Origin: Clostridia bacterium
GTDB lineage: Bacteria > Bacillota > Clostridia > Christensenellales > Pumilibacteraceae
Reading direction: 5' to 3'
Length of the DNA: 64,000 nucleotides
Assembly: GCA_900767465.1 (NCBI GenBank)
Contig: CAAGAW010000010.1
Location: forward strand, 22,028 to 86,027
The notes below the pieces were generated by a model. That model saw only the letters and a list, made by a program, of their open reading frames with translations. It did no database searches and was not told where the DNA came from. Below are positions 15,359 to 26,700 of the stretch, in pieces; the stretch's first letter is position 1, and every line of letters begins with the position of its first letter. The position numbers and the translations under genes were made by a program.

Positions 15359-18300
15359 ATGAGAAGAAAAAACAAAATAGTTGTGATTTTATCCGCAATA
15401 GCGGTTGCGATCGGCATTGTTGCCGGAGCAGGCGCTTTGTCCGCCCGCGCAAATGCCGAAACGTGGAGCGTCGCGGATTTTGCCGCCGGATATGTTTACG
15501 GCGAAACCGTCGATATTCCGGACAGAACGGTTTCGATCGGAGAAAACTCGACGATCGCGCTATCCACGATAACTTATCCGAGCGGAAAGGTTACGCGCGA
15601 AAAACGCGTGCGGCTCGGCGAAGCGGGCAACTGGACGGTAAGATATTACGCCGAACTTGACGGTAAACATTACGCGAAAAACGAAACGTTTTTCGTCGAA
15701 GGGCGCGGTTATAACGTAAAGAGTAAAAACAGTTCCGTCGAATGGTCGGATTATACCGATCTCGGAATCACCTCGACGGGCCTTCTGGTAAGACTTGCCA
15801 ATAAAGACTCGCTTACCTTTACTGGACTTATCGACGTCGGCGACCTTTCGGCTTCGGCTCCGTTCGTCAGCGGGTTCATTACTCCCGATCAACGCGGCGT
15901 CCACGATTTCAACAAACTTACTTTTACGCTCACCGACGCGACAGACGATTCCGTTTACGTAAAGTTCGATATAAACCGCAGTCAATTCGGCACGTCGGGA
16001 TATAACTACGGCTGGGTGTCCGCGGGCGGTAACGGTCAGGATATGGTCGGAATCGAGGGCAGCAAACTGCACGTAAACGATAACGTAGGTACGGATATAT
16101 CGCTTACTTTCAACGGTCTCAGAAATATCAGCGGTTGGGGAGGAGCGACGGAGCCGGTGGCGGTAAACGCTACGCCGTTTACGCTTGCCTTCGACTCTGC
16201 CGCGAAACAAGTATACGCACAGCAAAAACTCGTATCCGATCTCGATTCGTCCAAATTCTATTCGGACTTGTGGAGCGGATTCGGAAGCGGTAAAGTCCGG
16301 CTGTCGGTAAGCGCGAGCGGGTATTCGAGCGCAACCGCAAACTTTTGTATTTTGTCGGTTGCCGGCACGAGCGCGGCGGATCTTAAAAACAATTATTTTG
16401 CCGACTCCGAAAAGCCGGAAATAACGATCGAAACCGATTACGAAACCATGCCCGACGCCGAAGCGGGAACTCCGTATCCGATTCCGAAAGCCTCCGCTTA
16501 CGATTATTATTCGGGAGCGACGGAAGTCGTGACGAATGTTTTTTACGATTATTATTCCGAAAATCCGGCATCGATCGGCGTGCGCGACGGGAAATTTATC
16601 CCTGAAAAACCGGGAGTTTACGCAATAGAGTACGCCGCGATCGACGGATACAAAAACCGGGCAAATAAGGTTTTGTTTGTTCGGGCGAGAGCCGGAATAC
16701 CCGATCTTACCATAAATCTGCCCGACGAAATAACTTCGGCGCAACTCGGTAAATTCGTTCCCGCCCATCTTCCCGAAGTAAGCGGCGGCAGCGGCAGGAT
16801 CGACATCGAGACCGCGGTGATTTTCGACAGCAAACGCACGGTCGTAAACGGCGGTTTTACGCCCGAGAACAGCGGCGAATATACCGTCGAGTTCGTCGCT
16901 ACCGACTATATCGGAAAAAGAGCGACCGCTTCGTATAAGGTTATCGCAACGCCGGGCGATAAACCGCTGCTCGATACCGACCCCGTACTTATGCGCGTGT
17001 ATCTGTCCGGCAGCGAGTACGTTCTTCCGGTCGCGTACGCTTCGGATTACTCCGGCGGAAGCAAAGTCGGAGTTCTTTGCGACGTTAAGGTTAAAGATTC
17101 GGCAGGCGAAAAAACTTATAAGGCGGGCGACAGATTCACTCCTTCGGTTGCCGCAAACGGCGACGAAATCGAAATTTCGTACGTTGCGAAGGGCGTTGAA
17201 CTTTATAGGGTTGCCGTTCCGACCATAATCGCGCGAGACGGCAAAAAAGTGTTTATGTCCAATTATCTTTACGGCAAAACCGTAAACGTCGACGTCAGAG
17301 ACGCGGAGGGCGAGACTCCGTATAAAAACGGGTTGTCAGTCGCTCCCTGCGCCGGCACGGACGTAGCCGGCTGGACGTTTGCAAATCCCGTTCTCGTCGA
17401 GGGCGCGACGGTAGACGTAAGGACGATTTCCGGAAAGACGAATTTCGACGGCTTCGTATTTTCGCTCGTCGATCCCGAAGATCCGACCGTTGCCGTGTCG
17501 CTGAAAGTTGCGATAAACAGTCGCAGACTCGGAATCGAACACGCCGGCAACGAATACGAACTCGACGTTTCGATCAAGTCGGATTCCAACGTTCGCTTTG
17601 CGTACGCCGGCGGAAAATTCTCCGTTACGGCAAACGAAAAAACGCTTTCCGTTCCGGTTGTATATACGGATGACGGCGAGAAATTCGACGGGTTCCCGAC
17701 GCATAAAGCGTTTATGGGACTTTCGACGACCGGGAACGCGGACGGCGCGAAGTATATGGTTATGAACGTTTGCGACAACGCGCTTTCGTTCCGCAACGCG
17801 GATAATTCCGCTCCTTCGTTCTCGATAGTCGGCGATTACGGCGGCAAATGGGCTAAGGGTACTACGTACGTTATCCGCAAAGGAGAGAGCGGCGACGTGT
17901 TTGCGCCGTCAACGAAAGTTGCGTTTACGGCGTATAATCCGGACGGAAGCGTCGCTTCGGACGTTAACGGCAAACAACTCGAAAACATAGTTCCCGACGC
18001 AGACTATTCGATCGTTCTCGCTTCTTACGGGCAATATAAGATCGAGTATAAAATCGAAGAGGTAAACTGGGTCGGAAAATCCAAGACGTTCACGGTAATC
18101 GTAAACGCAATTGACGGCGAAGACCCCGTAATAAAATGGACGAGCAAAGGCACGGAAGAGGCAAAAGTCGGCGACGTGATCGTTATGCCGGATTACAGCG
18201 TAAAAGATAACTTAACCGAGAGTAAAGATATTGCGGTGTCGGTATACGTCATCAACGCGGAAGGCAGAACCATAGAGCTTGAAGGCGGATCCAATTCGAT

Positions 18301-18397
18301 AAAATGCGAACATGCCGGAATTTATACGTTTATGGTTTACGCTGTGGACAAAGACGGGAACGCTGCCGTTGCAAAATGGCGGGTTAACGTTAAGTAA
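15359..18397 (+). CDS. Large secreted protein with bacterial immunoglobulin-like repeats
   Basis: 1012 residues. A Sec signal peptide (about 33 residues, 'VAGAGALSARANAE' cleavage region, no lipobox) precedes a series of beta-rich modules. Two look like lectin/jelly-roll modules ('DLSASAPFVSGFITPDQRG' region and the paralogous 'FDGFVFSLVDPEDPTVAVSL' region). The others are Ig-like/cadherin-like segments ('GTPYPIPKASAYDYYSGATE', 'PGVYAIEYAAIDGYKNRANK', 'VIMPDYSVKDNLTESKDI'). No sortase motif is visible. It sits between the permeases and the DUF4838 gene, so a glycan-binding role at the surface is a reasonable inference. No enzyme motif recognised. Confidence 0.7.
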   Translation: MRRKNKIVVILSAIAVAIGIVAGAGALSARANAETWSVADFAAGYVYGETVDIPDRTVSIGENSTIALSTITYPSGKVTREKRVRLGEAGNWTVRYYAELDGKHYAKNETFFVEGRGYNVKSKNSSVEWSDYTDLGITSTGLLVRLANKDSLTFTGLIDVGDLSASAPFVSGFITPDQRGVHDFNKLTFTLTDATDDSVYVKFDINRSQFGTSGYNYGWVSAGGNGQDMVGIEGSKLHVNDNVGTDISLTFNGLRNISGWGGATEPVAVNATPFTLAFDSAAKQVYAQQKLVSDLDSSKFYSDLWSGFGSGKVRLSVSASGYSSATANFCILSVAGTSAADLKNNYFADSEKPEITIETDYETMPDAEAGTPYPIPKASAYDYYSGATEVVTNVFYDYYSENPASIGVRDGKFIPEKPGVYAIEYAAIDGYKNRANKVLFVRARAGIPDLTINLPDEITSAQLGKFVPAHLPEVSGGSGRIDIETAVIFDSKRTVVNGGFTPENSGEYTVEFVATDYIGKRATASYKVIATPGDKPLLDTDPVLMRVYLSGSEYVLPVAYASDYSGGSKVGVLCDVKVKDSAGEKTYKAGDRFTPSVAANGDEIEISYVAKGVELYRVAVPTIIARDGKKVFMSNYLYGKTVNVDVRDAEGETPYKNGLSVAPCAGTDVAGWTFANPVLVEGATVDVRTISGKTNFDGFVFSLVDPEDPTVAVSLKVAINSRRLGIEHAGNEYELDVSIKSDSNVRFAYAGGKFSVTANEKTLSVPVVYTDDGEKFDGFPTHKAFMGLSTTGNADGAKYMVMNVCDNALSFRNADNSAPSFSIVGDYGGKWAKGTTYVIRKGESGDVFAPSTKVAFTAYNPDGSVASDVNGKQLENIVPDADYSIVLASYGQYKIEYKIEEVNWVGKSKTFTVIVNAIDGEDPVIKWTSKGTEEAKVGDVIVMPDYSVKDNLTESKDIAVSVYVINAEGRTIELEGGSNSIKCEHAGIYTFMVYAVDKDGNAAVAKWRVNVK

Positions 18398-18411
18398 CGG
18401 AGGGCAAGCAG

Positions 18412-20451
18412 ATGAAAAAGAATAAAATCATAACGGCGATGCTCGCGGGCGTGCTTGCGTTTTCCTCGCTTTGCGGCTGTGGCGGAAGCAACGCCGATAA
18501 AATTCCGGATCCGGTATCGCCCGCTTCGGATATGGAAGCGCATTATGTCGAGGGAATGCTCCACGACGTTAACGTAAACTACGACGAGCCCGTCGGCGAC
18601 CTGGTAAAAAACGGCGTTACGGAGTACAAAATAGTCGCGCCGGCAAAATTCGGAACAGCCGCAAAGTTTGTTTCCAAACATCTTAACGCCGCGACTTCGG
18701 CAACTTTCGGGATCGTAACTTCCGACGCCGTCGATCTTAGCGCGGGAAAATATATAGTAATAGGCGATTACGACGAGATTAAAGAGGCAACGACGGTTCC
18801 GTCGCACGACGAACTCGGCAATCAGGGTTACTATATCAAAACCGTAGGCGACGATATGCTTGCGTACTGCACGAGCGAAAACGGCGCGCAACTTACCGCG
18901 CTTGCCGTGCTTCGCGCAATCGTCGGGTACGACATGTTAGCCGACGATCTCGTGATATACGAAAGAGACGGTTCCGTCATGCCGGCAACGGAAATTAAAG
19001 AAAAGCCCGATTACGAATTCCGTTTTAACGGAAATACCATTTCGGACGAGCAGAAGTACGGCATGGGCTATCTTTCCGACGGCGGAATGATCTCTACGCC
19101 GATAGGAAACGTTCATAACCTGTTCGACTTCCTCGATCCGGACGCAAACGGCGAAATCCACAGAAAATGGTTTTCTTCCGATCCGTGGATGGCTCAGCCG
19201 TGCTTTACCGCGCACGGGGATCACGACGAGTACATCGCGCTTGTCGATCATATGGCGGATTATATAATCGAAAATATTCTTAAAAAACATCCGGACGCCG
19301 CAAATATGCGTATTTCGCAAAACGACGTCGTGGGTACGCAGACGATAGCGCGTTGCGAATGCGCCGCGTGCAACGCAAGTTTCGATTACTACGGAACTAT
19401 GGCGGGGGCAATGCTTTCGTTTGCCAACGACATCGCCGGAAAAGTTTACGATTATATCGACGACAACGAACCCGGCAGAGAATTCAATATCGTTATTCTC
19501 GCATACGGCGCGACCGTAAAAGCACCGGCGAAACGCAAGGCAAACGGAGAATACGAACTCGACTCCGAAGGCAGAGGAATTCCTCTCGTTCGTCGCGATT
19601 TTGACGAAGACGGTCGGGGCGAAGACGTTCTCGACGAAAACGGCAACGGGAAAACGCTTATTTGCGGACGTGGAGTTGCTTACGAGTACGCAACGTCGCT
19701 TGCCAACTGGATTCACTCGTATTACGAACCCGAAAACAGAATGTACGCTTCCTACGTCGAGGCGTGGTCGGGACTGAAAGGCGACAAAGACAGTCTTTAC
19801 GTGTGGTCGTACGAAATCAGTTATATGCAGTATCTGTATCCGTATAACAATTACGAGATACTCGTCGAGAACTTCAGGTACTTCAAACAATACGGCGGAA
19901 ACTTCATTTATCCCGAAGGAACGTGGGAGAATCCCAACAATCCCGGGTTTGCGAAATTCCGCGATTACGTCAACGGCAAGGCGATGTTCGACGTAAACGT
20001 CGATTACAATTCGCTCGTCGAAAAATTCTTCAAGTACTATTTCGGCGAGGCCGGACCTCTTATGCGAAAATACTTCGACGAGGTTCAGTTAAACCTTAAA
20101 GACAAAGAGGGTATTACCGGAGGCAGCGTTCTTTCGTACACGCTCGGAAGAGCGGACGTGTGGCCCGAAGGACTTATAACGAGTTGGAATTCGCTTTTCG
20201 ACGAGGCGTACAAAGTCATCGAAAAGCATTCGTCCGATCCGGAACTGTACGACGCGGTTTACAAACATATCCTTATCGAATCGCTCTTCCCGAGGTACGT
20301 ACTCTGCACCACTTACGCGCTGTCGTTCAGCAAAACGCAACTTAAAGAGATGAGAAAAGCGTTTGCGGAGGATTTCGAAACGCTCGGCAACACTACGCAC
20401 GAAGAGCATTACACGATCGACGTGATTTTCTCGACGTGGGATCTTGATTGA
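18412..20451 (+). CDS. DUF4838 lipoprotein (alpha-glucuronidase-like glycoside hydrolase candidate)
   Basis: 679 residues with lipoprotein signal 'MLAGVLAFSSLCGCGGS'. The N-terminal domain (about residues 60-170) resembles the alpha-glucuronidase N-terminal beta/alpha domain ('KFGTAAKFVSKHLNAATSA', 'GKYIVIGDYDEIK'). The core (about 240-560) is DUF4838, including 'MRISQNDVVGTQTIARCECA' with clustered Cys that could bind a metal. DUF4838 proteins are associated with glycan utilisation, but no activity can be asserted. A frame-shifted paralogue lies at 61620-62956. The stop overlaps a 7-codon upstream extension of the next frame, so translation may be coupled. Confidence 0.8.
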   Translation: MKKNKIITAMLAGVLAFSSLCGCGGSNADKIPDPVSPASDMEAHYVEGMLHDVNVNYDEPVGDLVKNGVTEYKIVAPAKFGTAAKFVSKHLNAATSATFGIVTSDAVDLSAGKYIVIGDYDEIKEATTVPSHDELGNQGYYIKTVGDDMLAYCTSENGAQLTALAVLRAIVGYDMLADDLVIYERDGSVMPATEIKEKPDYEFRFNGNTISDEQKYGMGYLSDGGMISTPIGNVHNLFDFLDPDANGEIHRKWFSSDPWMAQPCFTAHGDHDEYIALVDHMADYIIENILKKHPDAANMRISQNDVVGTQTIARCECAACNASFDYYGTMAGAMLSFANDIAGKVYDYIDDNEPGREFNIVILAYGATVKAPAKRKANGEYELDSEGRGIPLVRRDFDEDGRGEDVLDENGNGKTLICGRGVAYEYATSLANWIHSYYEPENRMYASYVEAWSGLKGDKDSLYVWSYEISYMQYLYPYNNYEILVENFRYFKQYGGNFIYPEGTWENPNNPGFAKFRDYVNGKAMFDVNVDYNSLVEKFFKYYFGEAGPLMRKYFDEVQLNLKDKEGITGGSVLSYTLGRADVWPEGLITSWNSLFDEAYKVIEKHSSDPELYDAVYKHILIESLFPRYVLCTTYALSFSKTQLKEMRKAFAEDFETLGNTTHEEHYTIDVIFSTWDLD

Positions 20452-20468
20452 CGGTGGGGGATAAAGAT

Positions 20469-23400
20469 ATGAAAAAAAGATTTTCTAAAATCGCTTTCTT
20501 ACTCGTTCTTATTTTCGTTCCCGTCATTGCGACGTTCGGATTCTCGGCTTGCTCGTGTTCCGACAAGCCCGACCCCGAACCGCCCGCAAACGTAGCCGTC
20601 GTTACGATTAACCGCGAAAGCGCGTCCGTTCCGGAGTACGAAACGATTATGCTGGCGGCAACTGCCGAAAACACAGACGAACCGATAACGTGGACTTCGT
20701 CCGACGAGTCCGTCGCTACCGTCGACGGCGGCGTTGTTTACGGCGTAAAAGCGGGTTCCGCCGCGATTACCGCTTCTGCGGGCGGGGCGAGCGCGACTTG
20801 CGCCGTTACCGTCACCGAAACGATAAACGTTCCCGTTATAGCGTTTAACGGAGATATCAGTCTCGAAGAAGGTCAAATTTTCTCGGATGAGATAAAAGTT
20901 AAATTCAACGGAGAGGACATAACCGATGAGGCGACAATCGAAGTTGCTGGCGCGGGCGAAACGGCAAACGTTTGCACCGTACAAAACGACGCGGACGGAA
21001 AGGTCGTTTTTACGGCGGGTAAAGTCGGTACGGCGGAGTTTATCGTCGCCGTTACCGCTCGCGGGATTTACGTAAGCAAGAACGTTACCGTAAGAGTGTC
21101 GGAAGCGAACGTAAACGTTTTTCCGGACGGAGACGAAGTTACGGTTACGGAAAACGGTTATGCGGCAACGCTGTCGACTACGACGGACAACGGCAAAAAA
21201 ACCGAAATTCCTCTGACGTTTACCGCTGTTAAAGGCGATAACGTGACCGAAAAAGCAAATATCGCGTGGGATTTATCTTCCCCGGCTTATGATCCTTCGG
21301 TGGCAACGGTATCAGGCAGCGGAGGCGAATACGTCGTCCGCAAAGCGGGCGCGGGCAAGACGAAACTCGTCGGCGCTTACGTTTCCGGAACAAAAAAGAT
21401 TCCCGTCGAAATCGAAGTCACGGTAGAGAGAACGTTAAAAAACCTGACGATCGAGACGGTCGTCGAAGCCAACGGGCTCGCGACGTTGCCGATTCACGAG
21501 GAAATTTCCGAGACGATCGTCGACGTAACGTTGAGGGGAGAATCCGTTTTCGATAGCACGGACGGCGGCGTTATCAACCTGAAAAAAGACAGATTACCCA
21601 AAAAGGCCAGCGAATTGGGACCGGTCTCTTTCGTCGTTTCGACGGAAAACTATGACTACGTGTACGAAACGGAAATGTATTCGCTCGTAATCGGATCCAA
21701 AGCCGATCTGGACGCGTTTGCGGAGGCGGCTCGCGCTAACGGCGACGTAAAAAATACGGGAGTTCTCGACGGGTATTTCGTAATGGACGCAGACGTTTCT
21801 TATAACGGAACGTTCGTATCCGTTACCGACACCGACGAAATATACGAGGCGGCAAGCAAAAACGGCGGCGGCTGGATGACCGGCAGCGCAAAATACGGAT
21901 TTCGCGGCGTGTTCGACGGAAGAGGTCATAACATCGAAGGACTCACCGTAAGAGCGCGCTCAAACGATTCGTCAAGCGGCGGATTCGTAGGGTATCTTAA
22001 CGACGCAGGCGTCGTAAAAAACGTTTCGTTCACAAATGCCGGACTGTACGAAAACAGCGGGTTTATATGCTCGCTCGGCGGCGGCACGGTGGAAAACGTA
22101 AATGTAACGTTTGCGAAAATCGGCGTCGGAAACGCAACGAAGGACCTGTATCACGATAGTAACAATCCGCGTAAAATGGGAGCGTTCTTTACGTTTTTCG
22201 CAACCGAGTCGGCTATTGTCCGCAATTGTCTCGTGGACGCGATCGGAGCGGAGATCCATTACGAAATAAACGCGGCAAGATCGGAAACCAACGTTTGTCT
22301 CGGTACGGGCGCGAAAAATACGGATAACTTCGTCGTTATTACGGACGTAGCGCGTATTGCCTCCGAATCGGGCGCGACGACGACCGCGCTTTCGTACGAA
22401 GAGATTGCCTCGAACGAGAGCGTACGTTCGGCGTTCGAAGAATTCGACAAATCGTTCTGGCAAATCGCCGGCAACATGCTGTTGCCGAAATCGGTCGCGG
22501 GTAAAATCGATCTGACCGCGAATATCGCGTTTGCAGACGTTCCGCCTGTGCTTTACGGCGGCAATGAGGCGAAAATCGTTGCCGATACCCGCTATGCTTA
22601 CGTGACGGCGGCAAAACTCCCCGAGGGAGTAACGTTCGCAAACGGTATTCTGACGGTCGGCGAAACGGCGGAAAGCGGCAGCGTTACGCTTACCGTAACG
22701 TCTCTTCTTAACGGCTCGACCGCAACGGCGACGATATCGACGGTAAAAGCGCGCAAAGTTACCGTGAACCACGCTCGTACGGACATTGAAAAACGCGCCG
22801 AAGAAATCGATCTTTCGTTTGCGGGAGAGTATCTCGGCGACAGCGCGGAAGTATTTCTCGGCTCGGTAAAAATCGGAGGAGGAGCCGTAACGAACGGAAA
22901 AGTACCGTTCGACGGCAGTAAATTCGGCAACGAAACGGGCGAAAAAACTCTTACGGTTTATTCGGAAACGGGCGGAACGGTCAATTGTTTCGACATGAAG
23001 ATCCGCGCCGTGACGATGATTATCCGCTCGGCGTCCGATCTCGACACCGTTCGTATCGGACAGCGGAATATCGACGCTAAAGAATCGATCGGCGGGTTAT
23101 ACGTTCTGGGCAACGATATAGATCTCGGCGGCGTGAAAATCGGAAGCAATCTCAATTATTCGGCAGATACGGTTCCCGTATACGAATCCGATTTCGGTTT
23201 TGTCGGAACGTTCGAGGGCGGAGATCATACGATTTCTAATTTCACCGTCGGCAAAGGCGGACTGTTCGGTCACGTCGGCAAAGGCGCCGTTATTTCCGGA
23301 TTCAAAGTTAAAAACGTCACGTATTCGGGCGATTATCTTACGGCGTTGTTCGGCGTAACGGTTTCGGACGCGACGATCGACAATATCGGGATATCCGTTG

Positions 23401-23654
23401 CAAAATATTATGCGGACGCCGGTTCCGCCGCGGGTATTATCGCCTCGCGGTACATGAAAAATTGTACGATCAGCGGCGTAGAAATAAAAGCGGAAACGTG
23501 CGACGTGGACTCGATATTCGGCTGGAGCGTAACCAACAACAAGTTCTTCGGCGTTACGGCAATCGTGAAGTCTTTCGGCCGTCTCGGATATTTGGACGAC
23601 GGAAAAACGCAGGAGATAACGTCGCTCGAAAACGTGACGGTAACGCGTTCTTAA
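20469..23654 (+). CDS. Surface lipoprotein with Big_2 Ig-like domain and GLUG-like repeats
   Basis: 1061 residues. The ATG at 20469 is chosen over one at 20448: the signal peptide 'FLLVLIFVPVIATFGFSACS' then starts normally and GGTGGGGGA serves as ribosome site. A Big_2 domain follows ('ESASVPEYETIMLAATAENT', 'SSDESVATVDGGVVYGVKAG'). Further on are two blocks of beta-helix-like 'GVFDGRGHNIEGLTV...GGFVGYLNDAGVVKNVSF' and 'GLFGHVGKGAVISGFKVKN' segments, like GLUG/parallel beta-helix repeats seen in large adhesins. Likely a glycan- or mucin-facing adhesion or binding protein; no catalytic motif. It is built like the next gene product. Confidence 0.72.
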   Translation: MKKRFSKIAFLLVLIFVPVIATFGFSACSCSDKPDPEPPANVAVVTINRESASVPEYETIMLAATAENTDEPITWTSSDESVATVDGGVVYGVKAGSAAITASAGGASATCAVTVTETINVPVIAFNGDISLEEGQIFSDEIKVKFNGEDITDEATIEVAGAGETANVCTVQNDADGKVVFTAGKVGTAEFIVAVTARGIYVSKNVTVRVSEANVNVFPDGDEVTVTENGYAATLSTTTDNGKKTEIPLTFTAVKGDNVTEKANIAWDLSSPAYDPSVATVSGSGGEYVVRKAGAGKTKLVGAYVSGTKKIPVEIEVTVERTLKNLTIETVVEANGLATLPIHEEISETIVDVTLRGESVFDSTDGGVINLKKDRLPKKASELGPVSFVVSTENYDYVYETEMYSLVIGSKADLDAFAEAARANGDVKNTGVLDGYFVMDADVSYNGTFVSVTDTDEIYEAASKNGGGWMTGSAKYGFRGVFDGRGHNIEGLTVRARSNDSSSGGFVGYLNDAGVVKNVSFTNAGLYENSGFICSLGGGTVENVNVTFAKIGVGNATKDLYHDSNNPRKMGAFFTFFATESAIVRNCLVDAIGAEIHYEINAARSETNVCLGTGAKNTDNFVVITDVARIASESGATTTALSYEEIASNESVRSAFEEFDKSFWQIAGNMLLPKSVAGKIDLTANIAFADVPPVLYGGNEAKIVADTRYAYVTAAKLPEGVTFANGILTVGETAESGSVTLTVTSLLNGSTATATISTVKARKVTVNHARTDIEKRAEEIDLSFAGEYLGDSAEVFLGSVKIGGGAVTNGKVPFDGSKFGNETGEKTLTVYSETGGTVNCFDMKIRAVTMIIRSASDLDTVRIGQRNIDAKESIGGLYVLGNDIDLGGVKIGSNLNYSADTVPVYESDFGFVGTFEGGDHTISNFTVGKGGLFGHVGKGAVISGFKVKNVTYSGDYLTALFGVTVSDATIDNIGISVAKYYADAGSAAGIIASRYMKNCTISGVEIKAETCDVDSIFGWSVTNNKFFGVTAIVKSFGRLGYLDDGKTQEITSLENVTVTRS

Positions 23655-23765
23655 CGGTAAAAAGCGATGTGCGCGCGGCTTTTTAAGGCGGCGTAACGTA
23701 CACGCGTAAATAAAATCGGATTTAGCGCAAACGTGCGATAATCAATATAATTCCGGAGGAAAAGC

Positions 23766-26700
23766 ATGAGAAAAGTTGTAAGAGTCCTGATGGCGACTAT
23801 TTGCGTCGCTTTCGCGTCGTGGGCGTTCGTCGCGTGCGGCGGGAACAAACCCGAGCCGAAAACCGCGCTCGACGTTCCGGTTATAGCAAGCAAAGTCTAT
23901 AACGGAGAAACGCAAACCGCTTCCGTTCCCGAAAACGCCGGCTATACGGTAACGACAAATGCGGGCGGAACGGACGTCGGCGAATATCCGGTAGTCCTTA
24001 CGCTTACCGATCCCGACAAATACGAATGGAACAATCCCGACGAGGACGACGCAACCCGCGTTACGCTCAGATTCGGGATAACCGTGGCGGCTAACGAGAT
24101 AACGACGATTTCGGTCGGAGAAAAAGTCGTTTACGGAACCGCTCTCGATCCGACCGCTACGGCCAAATTCGGCGCGCCGGTATTTACTTATTCGACGGAA
24201 GAAAACGGAACGTATTCGACAAAAGCACCGACTGTCGCGGGATCGTATTACCTGAAAGCGACCGTCGCGGCGACGGAAAACTACGACGGAGCAACGAGAA
24301 CGCTTGCTTTTACGATCGAAAAAGCAGAGTCCCGCGTAACGACAAAGCCTTCGGCAAAAGAACTTTTCGCAAACGGCGCGCCGCAACAACTCGTAACGGC
24401 CGGCATTGCCGACGGCGGAACCGTTGTTTATGCGACGGTCGACGGCGAAGAAACCGAGCCGAGCGTGTCGCTTGCCGACGCCGGCAAATGGTCCCGGGAA
24501 ATTCCTTCGGCGACCGCGGCGGGTAAATATACGGTTTATTACTCGGTAAAGGGAGACGAGAATCATACCGATTCGACGATCGGGAAAGTTGTTGCGGAGA
24601 TTAAAAAGAACGACAATGCGATTTCGGATCTTACGGTAGCCGACGTAACGTATAACGGCGCACCTCCCGCTCCGAGCGCGAGCGTAGCGCACGGCACGAT
24701 CGAATACTCCTATTCGCTTGCCGCCGACGGAAATTTCGTGGCGTGGAGCGCGATAGAAAAGCGTGCGGGCGTATATTACGTAAAAGCGACGGTCGCCGAA
24801 GACGATACGCATAAAGGCGCGACCGCAACCGCTTCGTTTACGATGAACAAAGCGGCTAACGCTATATCGGCGGTTACGGTTGAAAATATCCGCTGCAACG
24901 AAACGCCTTCGCCTTCCGCAACGGCAACCGACGGAGTACCGATTTATAAGTATGCGACCGAAAGAGACGGAGCGTACGGCGATATTACCGAATTCAAAGC
25001 CGAAACCGGAACGTATTACGTAAAGGCTTACGTTGCCGCGACCGACAACTATCTCGCCGTCGAGAGCGATCCCGTTTCGTTTACCGTAACGCACAATCAC
25101 GTCTGGACCGTCGGAGAAACCGAAGACGTAAAGCAATGTGTTTGCGGCGACGTTTCCGAGACGTTCGAAAAGACGCTTGCCTCGACTGCCGCCCGGAGAA
25201 TCGACCTCTGCGTCGGTAACGACGGCGCGTTGAGCGAGTCGGCGACGAGCGAAATATCGCTTGCCGGTATTTCCGATTATACGACCGTTTCGTCGGTGAA
25301 GTTCGGCGATAAAACCGTCGCGGTTTCTTCCGAAAACGCCGCGGATAAAAAACTCACGGTGCCGGCAAACGGTTTCGGCTATGCTTACGGCGAACAAACC
25401 GTAAAAATCACGGTGAACGGCAGCGACGAAGCCGCTCACGAAATAAGCGTAAAACTTTTGCTGGTGACCCGCGTTTTTGCGGATAAGGCCGGACTCGATT
25501 CGTTCGGAACGATCGCGAAAAAATGCGAAAGCGGCGAAAATTCATGGGGCGGTTATTTCGAACTTGGCAACGACATCGAATATAACGGAATCTGGAAGAG
25601 TTTCATATCCGCTTCCGATAACACCGCGCTCGGAGCGTACGACGGCTTTAAGGGAGTGTTCGACGGCAAGGGATACAAGATAAACAAACTTACGGTTACG
25701 TGGAACTCGGTATCCGGCGTCGAAGGAGACGGAGTCGGCGCGTTTATCGGAAAATTACATAAGGACGGAGTTCTGCGCAACGTTGCGTTCACCGACGCGC
25801 GCGTCGGACATAGCCGCAGCTTGCTCGTGTTCGCAGGATCCGGAACGATCGAAAACATTTACGTCAAGTACGGAATTTTCGGCGTGAATAATTACGACGC
25901 GTATAACGACAGCACTTTATGGGGGCAGACGGCAACGATGTTTTCTCAAAGCGAGGGAGTCGGAGCAAAAGTCAGAAACGTTATCGTTGACGTAACCGAC
26001 GCCGTGGGAATTTCCGTTGCGCCTAATGAAAAATATTCGGGTTCGATCGTCGGACTATTAAATGACGTTACCGTGCTTTCCGACGTGTACGCGGTAGGAG
26101 TTCCGGAGGCCTTCGACGGCAACGTCGTAAAAAAATGGGGCGGCGCATACGAATCCGGCACGAATTTCTTTGTTTATCGTTCGTTCGTCGATATGGCGGC
26201 AGATACGTCGCGCGACTATTCTTCGTTTGTCTCTCCCGTGTGGACGGTAAAACAGGGCGGACTTCCGTACTACGCGAGCATAGCGATTGCCGCACCCGCG
26301 CTCGCGGTTCCGGGCGAAATAGTTAAGGGAACAACGGGAGTTGTCACCCTCGGCGCAAACGCGACCGTCGCTCTCGACCAAGCCGCAATCGACGCGGGAA
26401 TCGAATTGTCAGGCAATACGATTTCCGTTCCCGAGGACGCCGCCAACGCAACGTATACGGTTACCGCAACTTCGGTGTTCGATCCCGCTCTTAAAACCGC
26501 AGCGTCGTTCGACGTCGTAAATAAGCGCGTTATCAAAAATCTTTCTTCGGTTACCGAACTCGATTTCAATCTCGATAACGACAATCCCGACTTAACCTCC
26601 GAAAAGCCGATAACCTTCGATCTGACGGAAGCGTTTGCGGGAGACGTTACCGCGGCGGTTTACGTCGGCGAAACAAAGACGGCGGACGGCGTTTCGATCG

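Noticed and set aside
20448..20468. Upstream ATG for the Big_2/GLUG lipoprotein
   Set aside because: It would add seven residues before the signal peptide and overlap the previous stop, while the ATG at 20469 has its own G-rich ribosome site.
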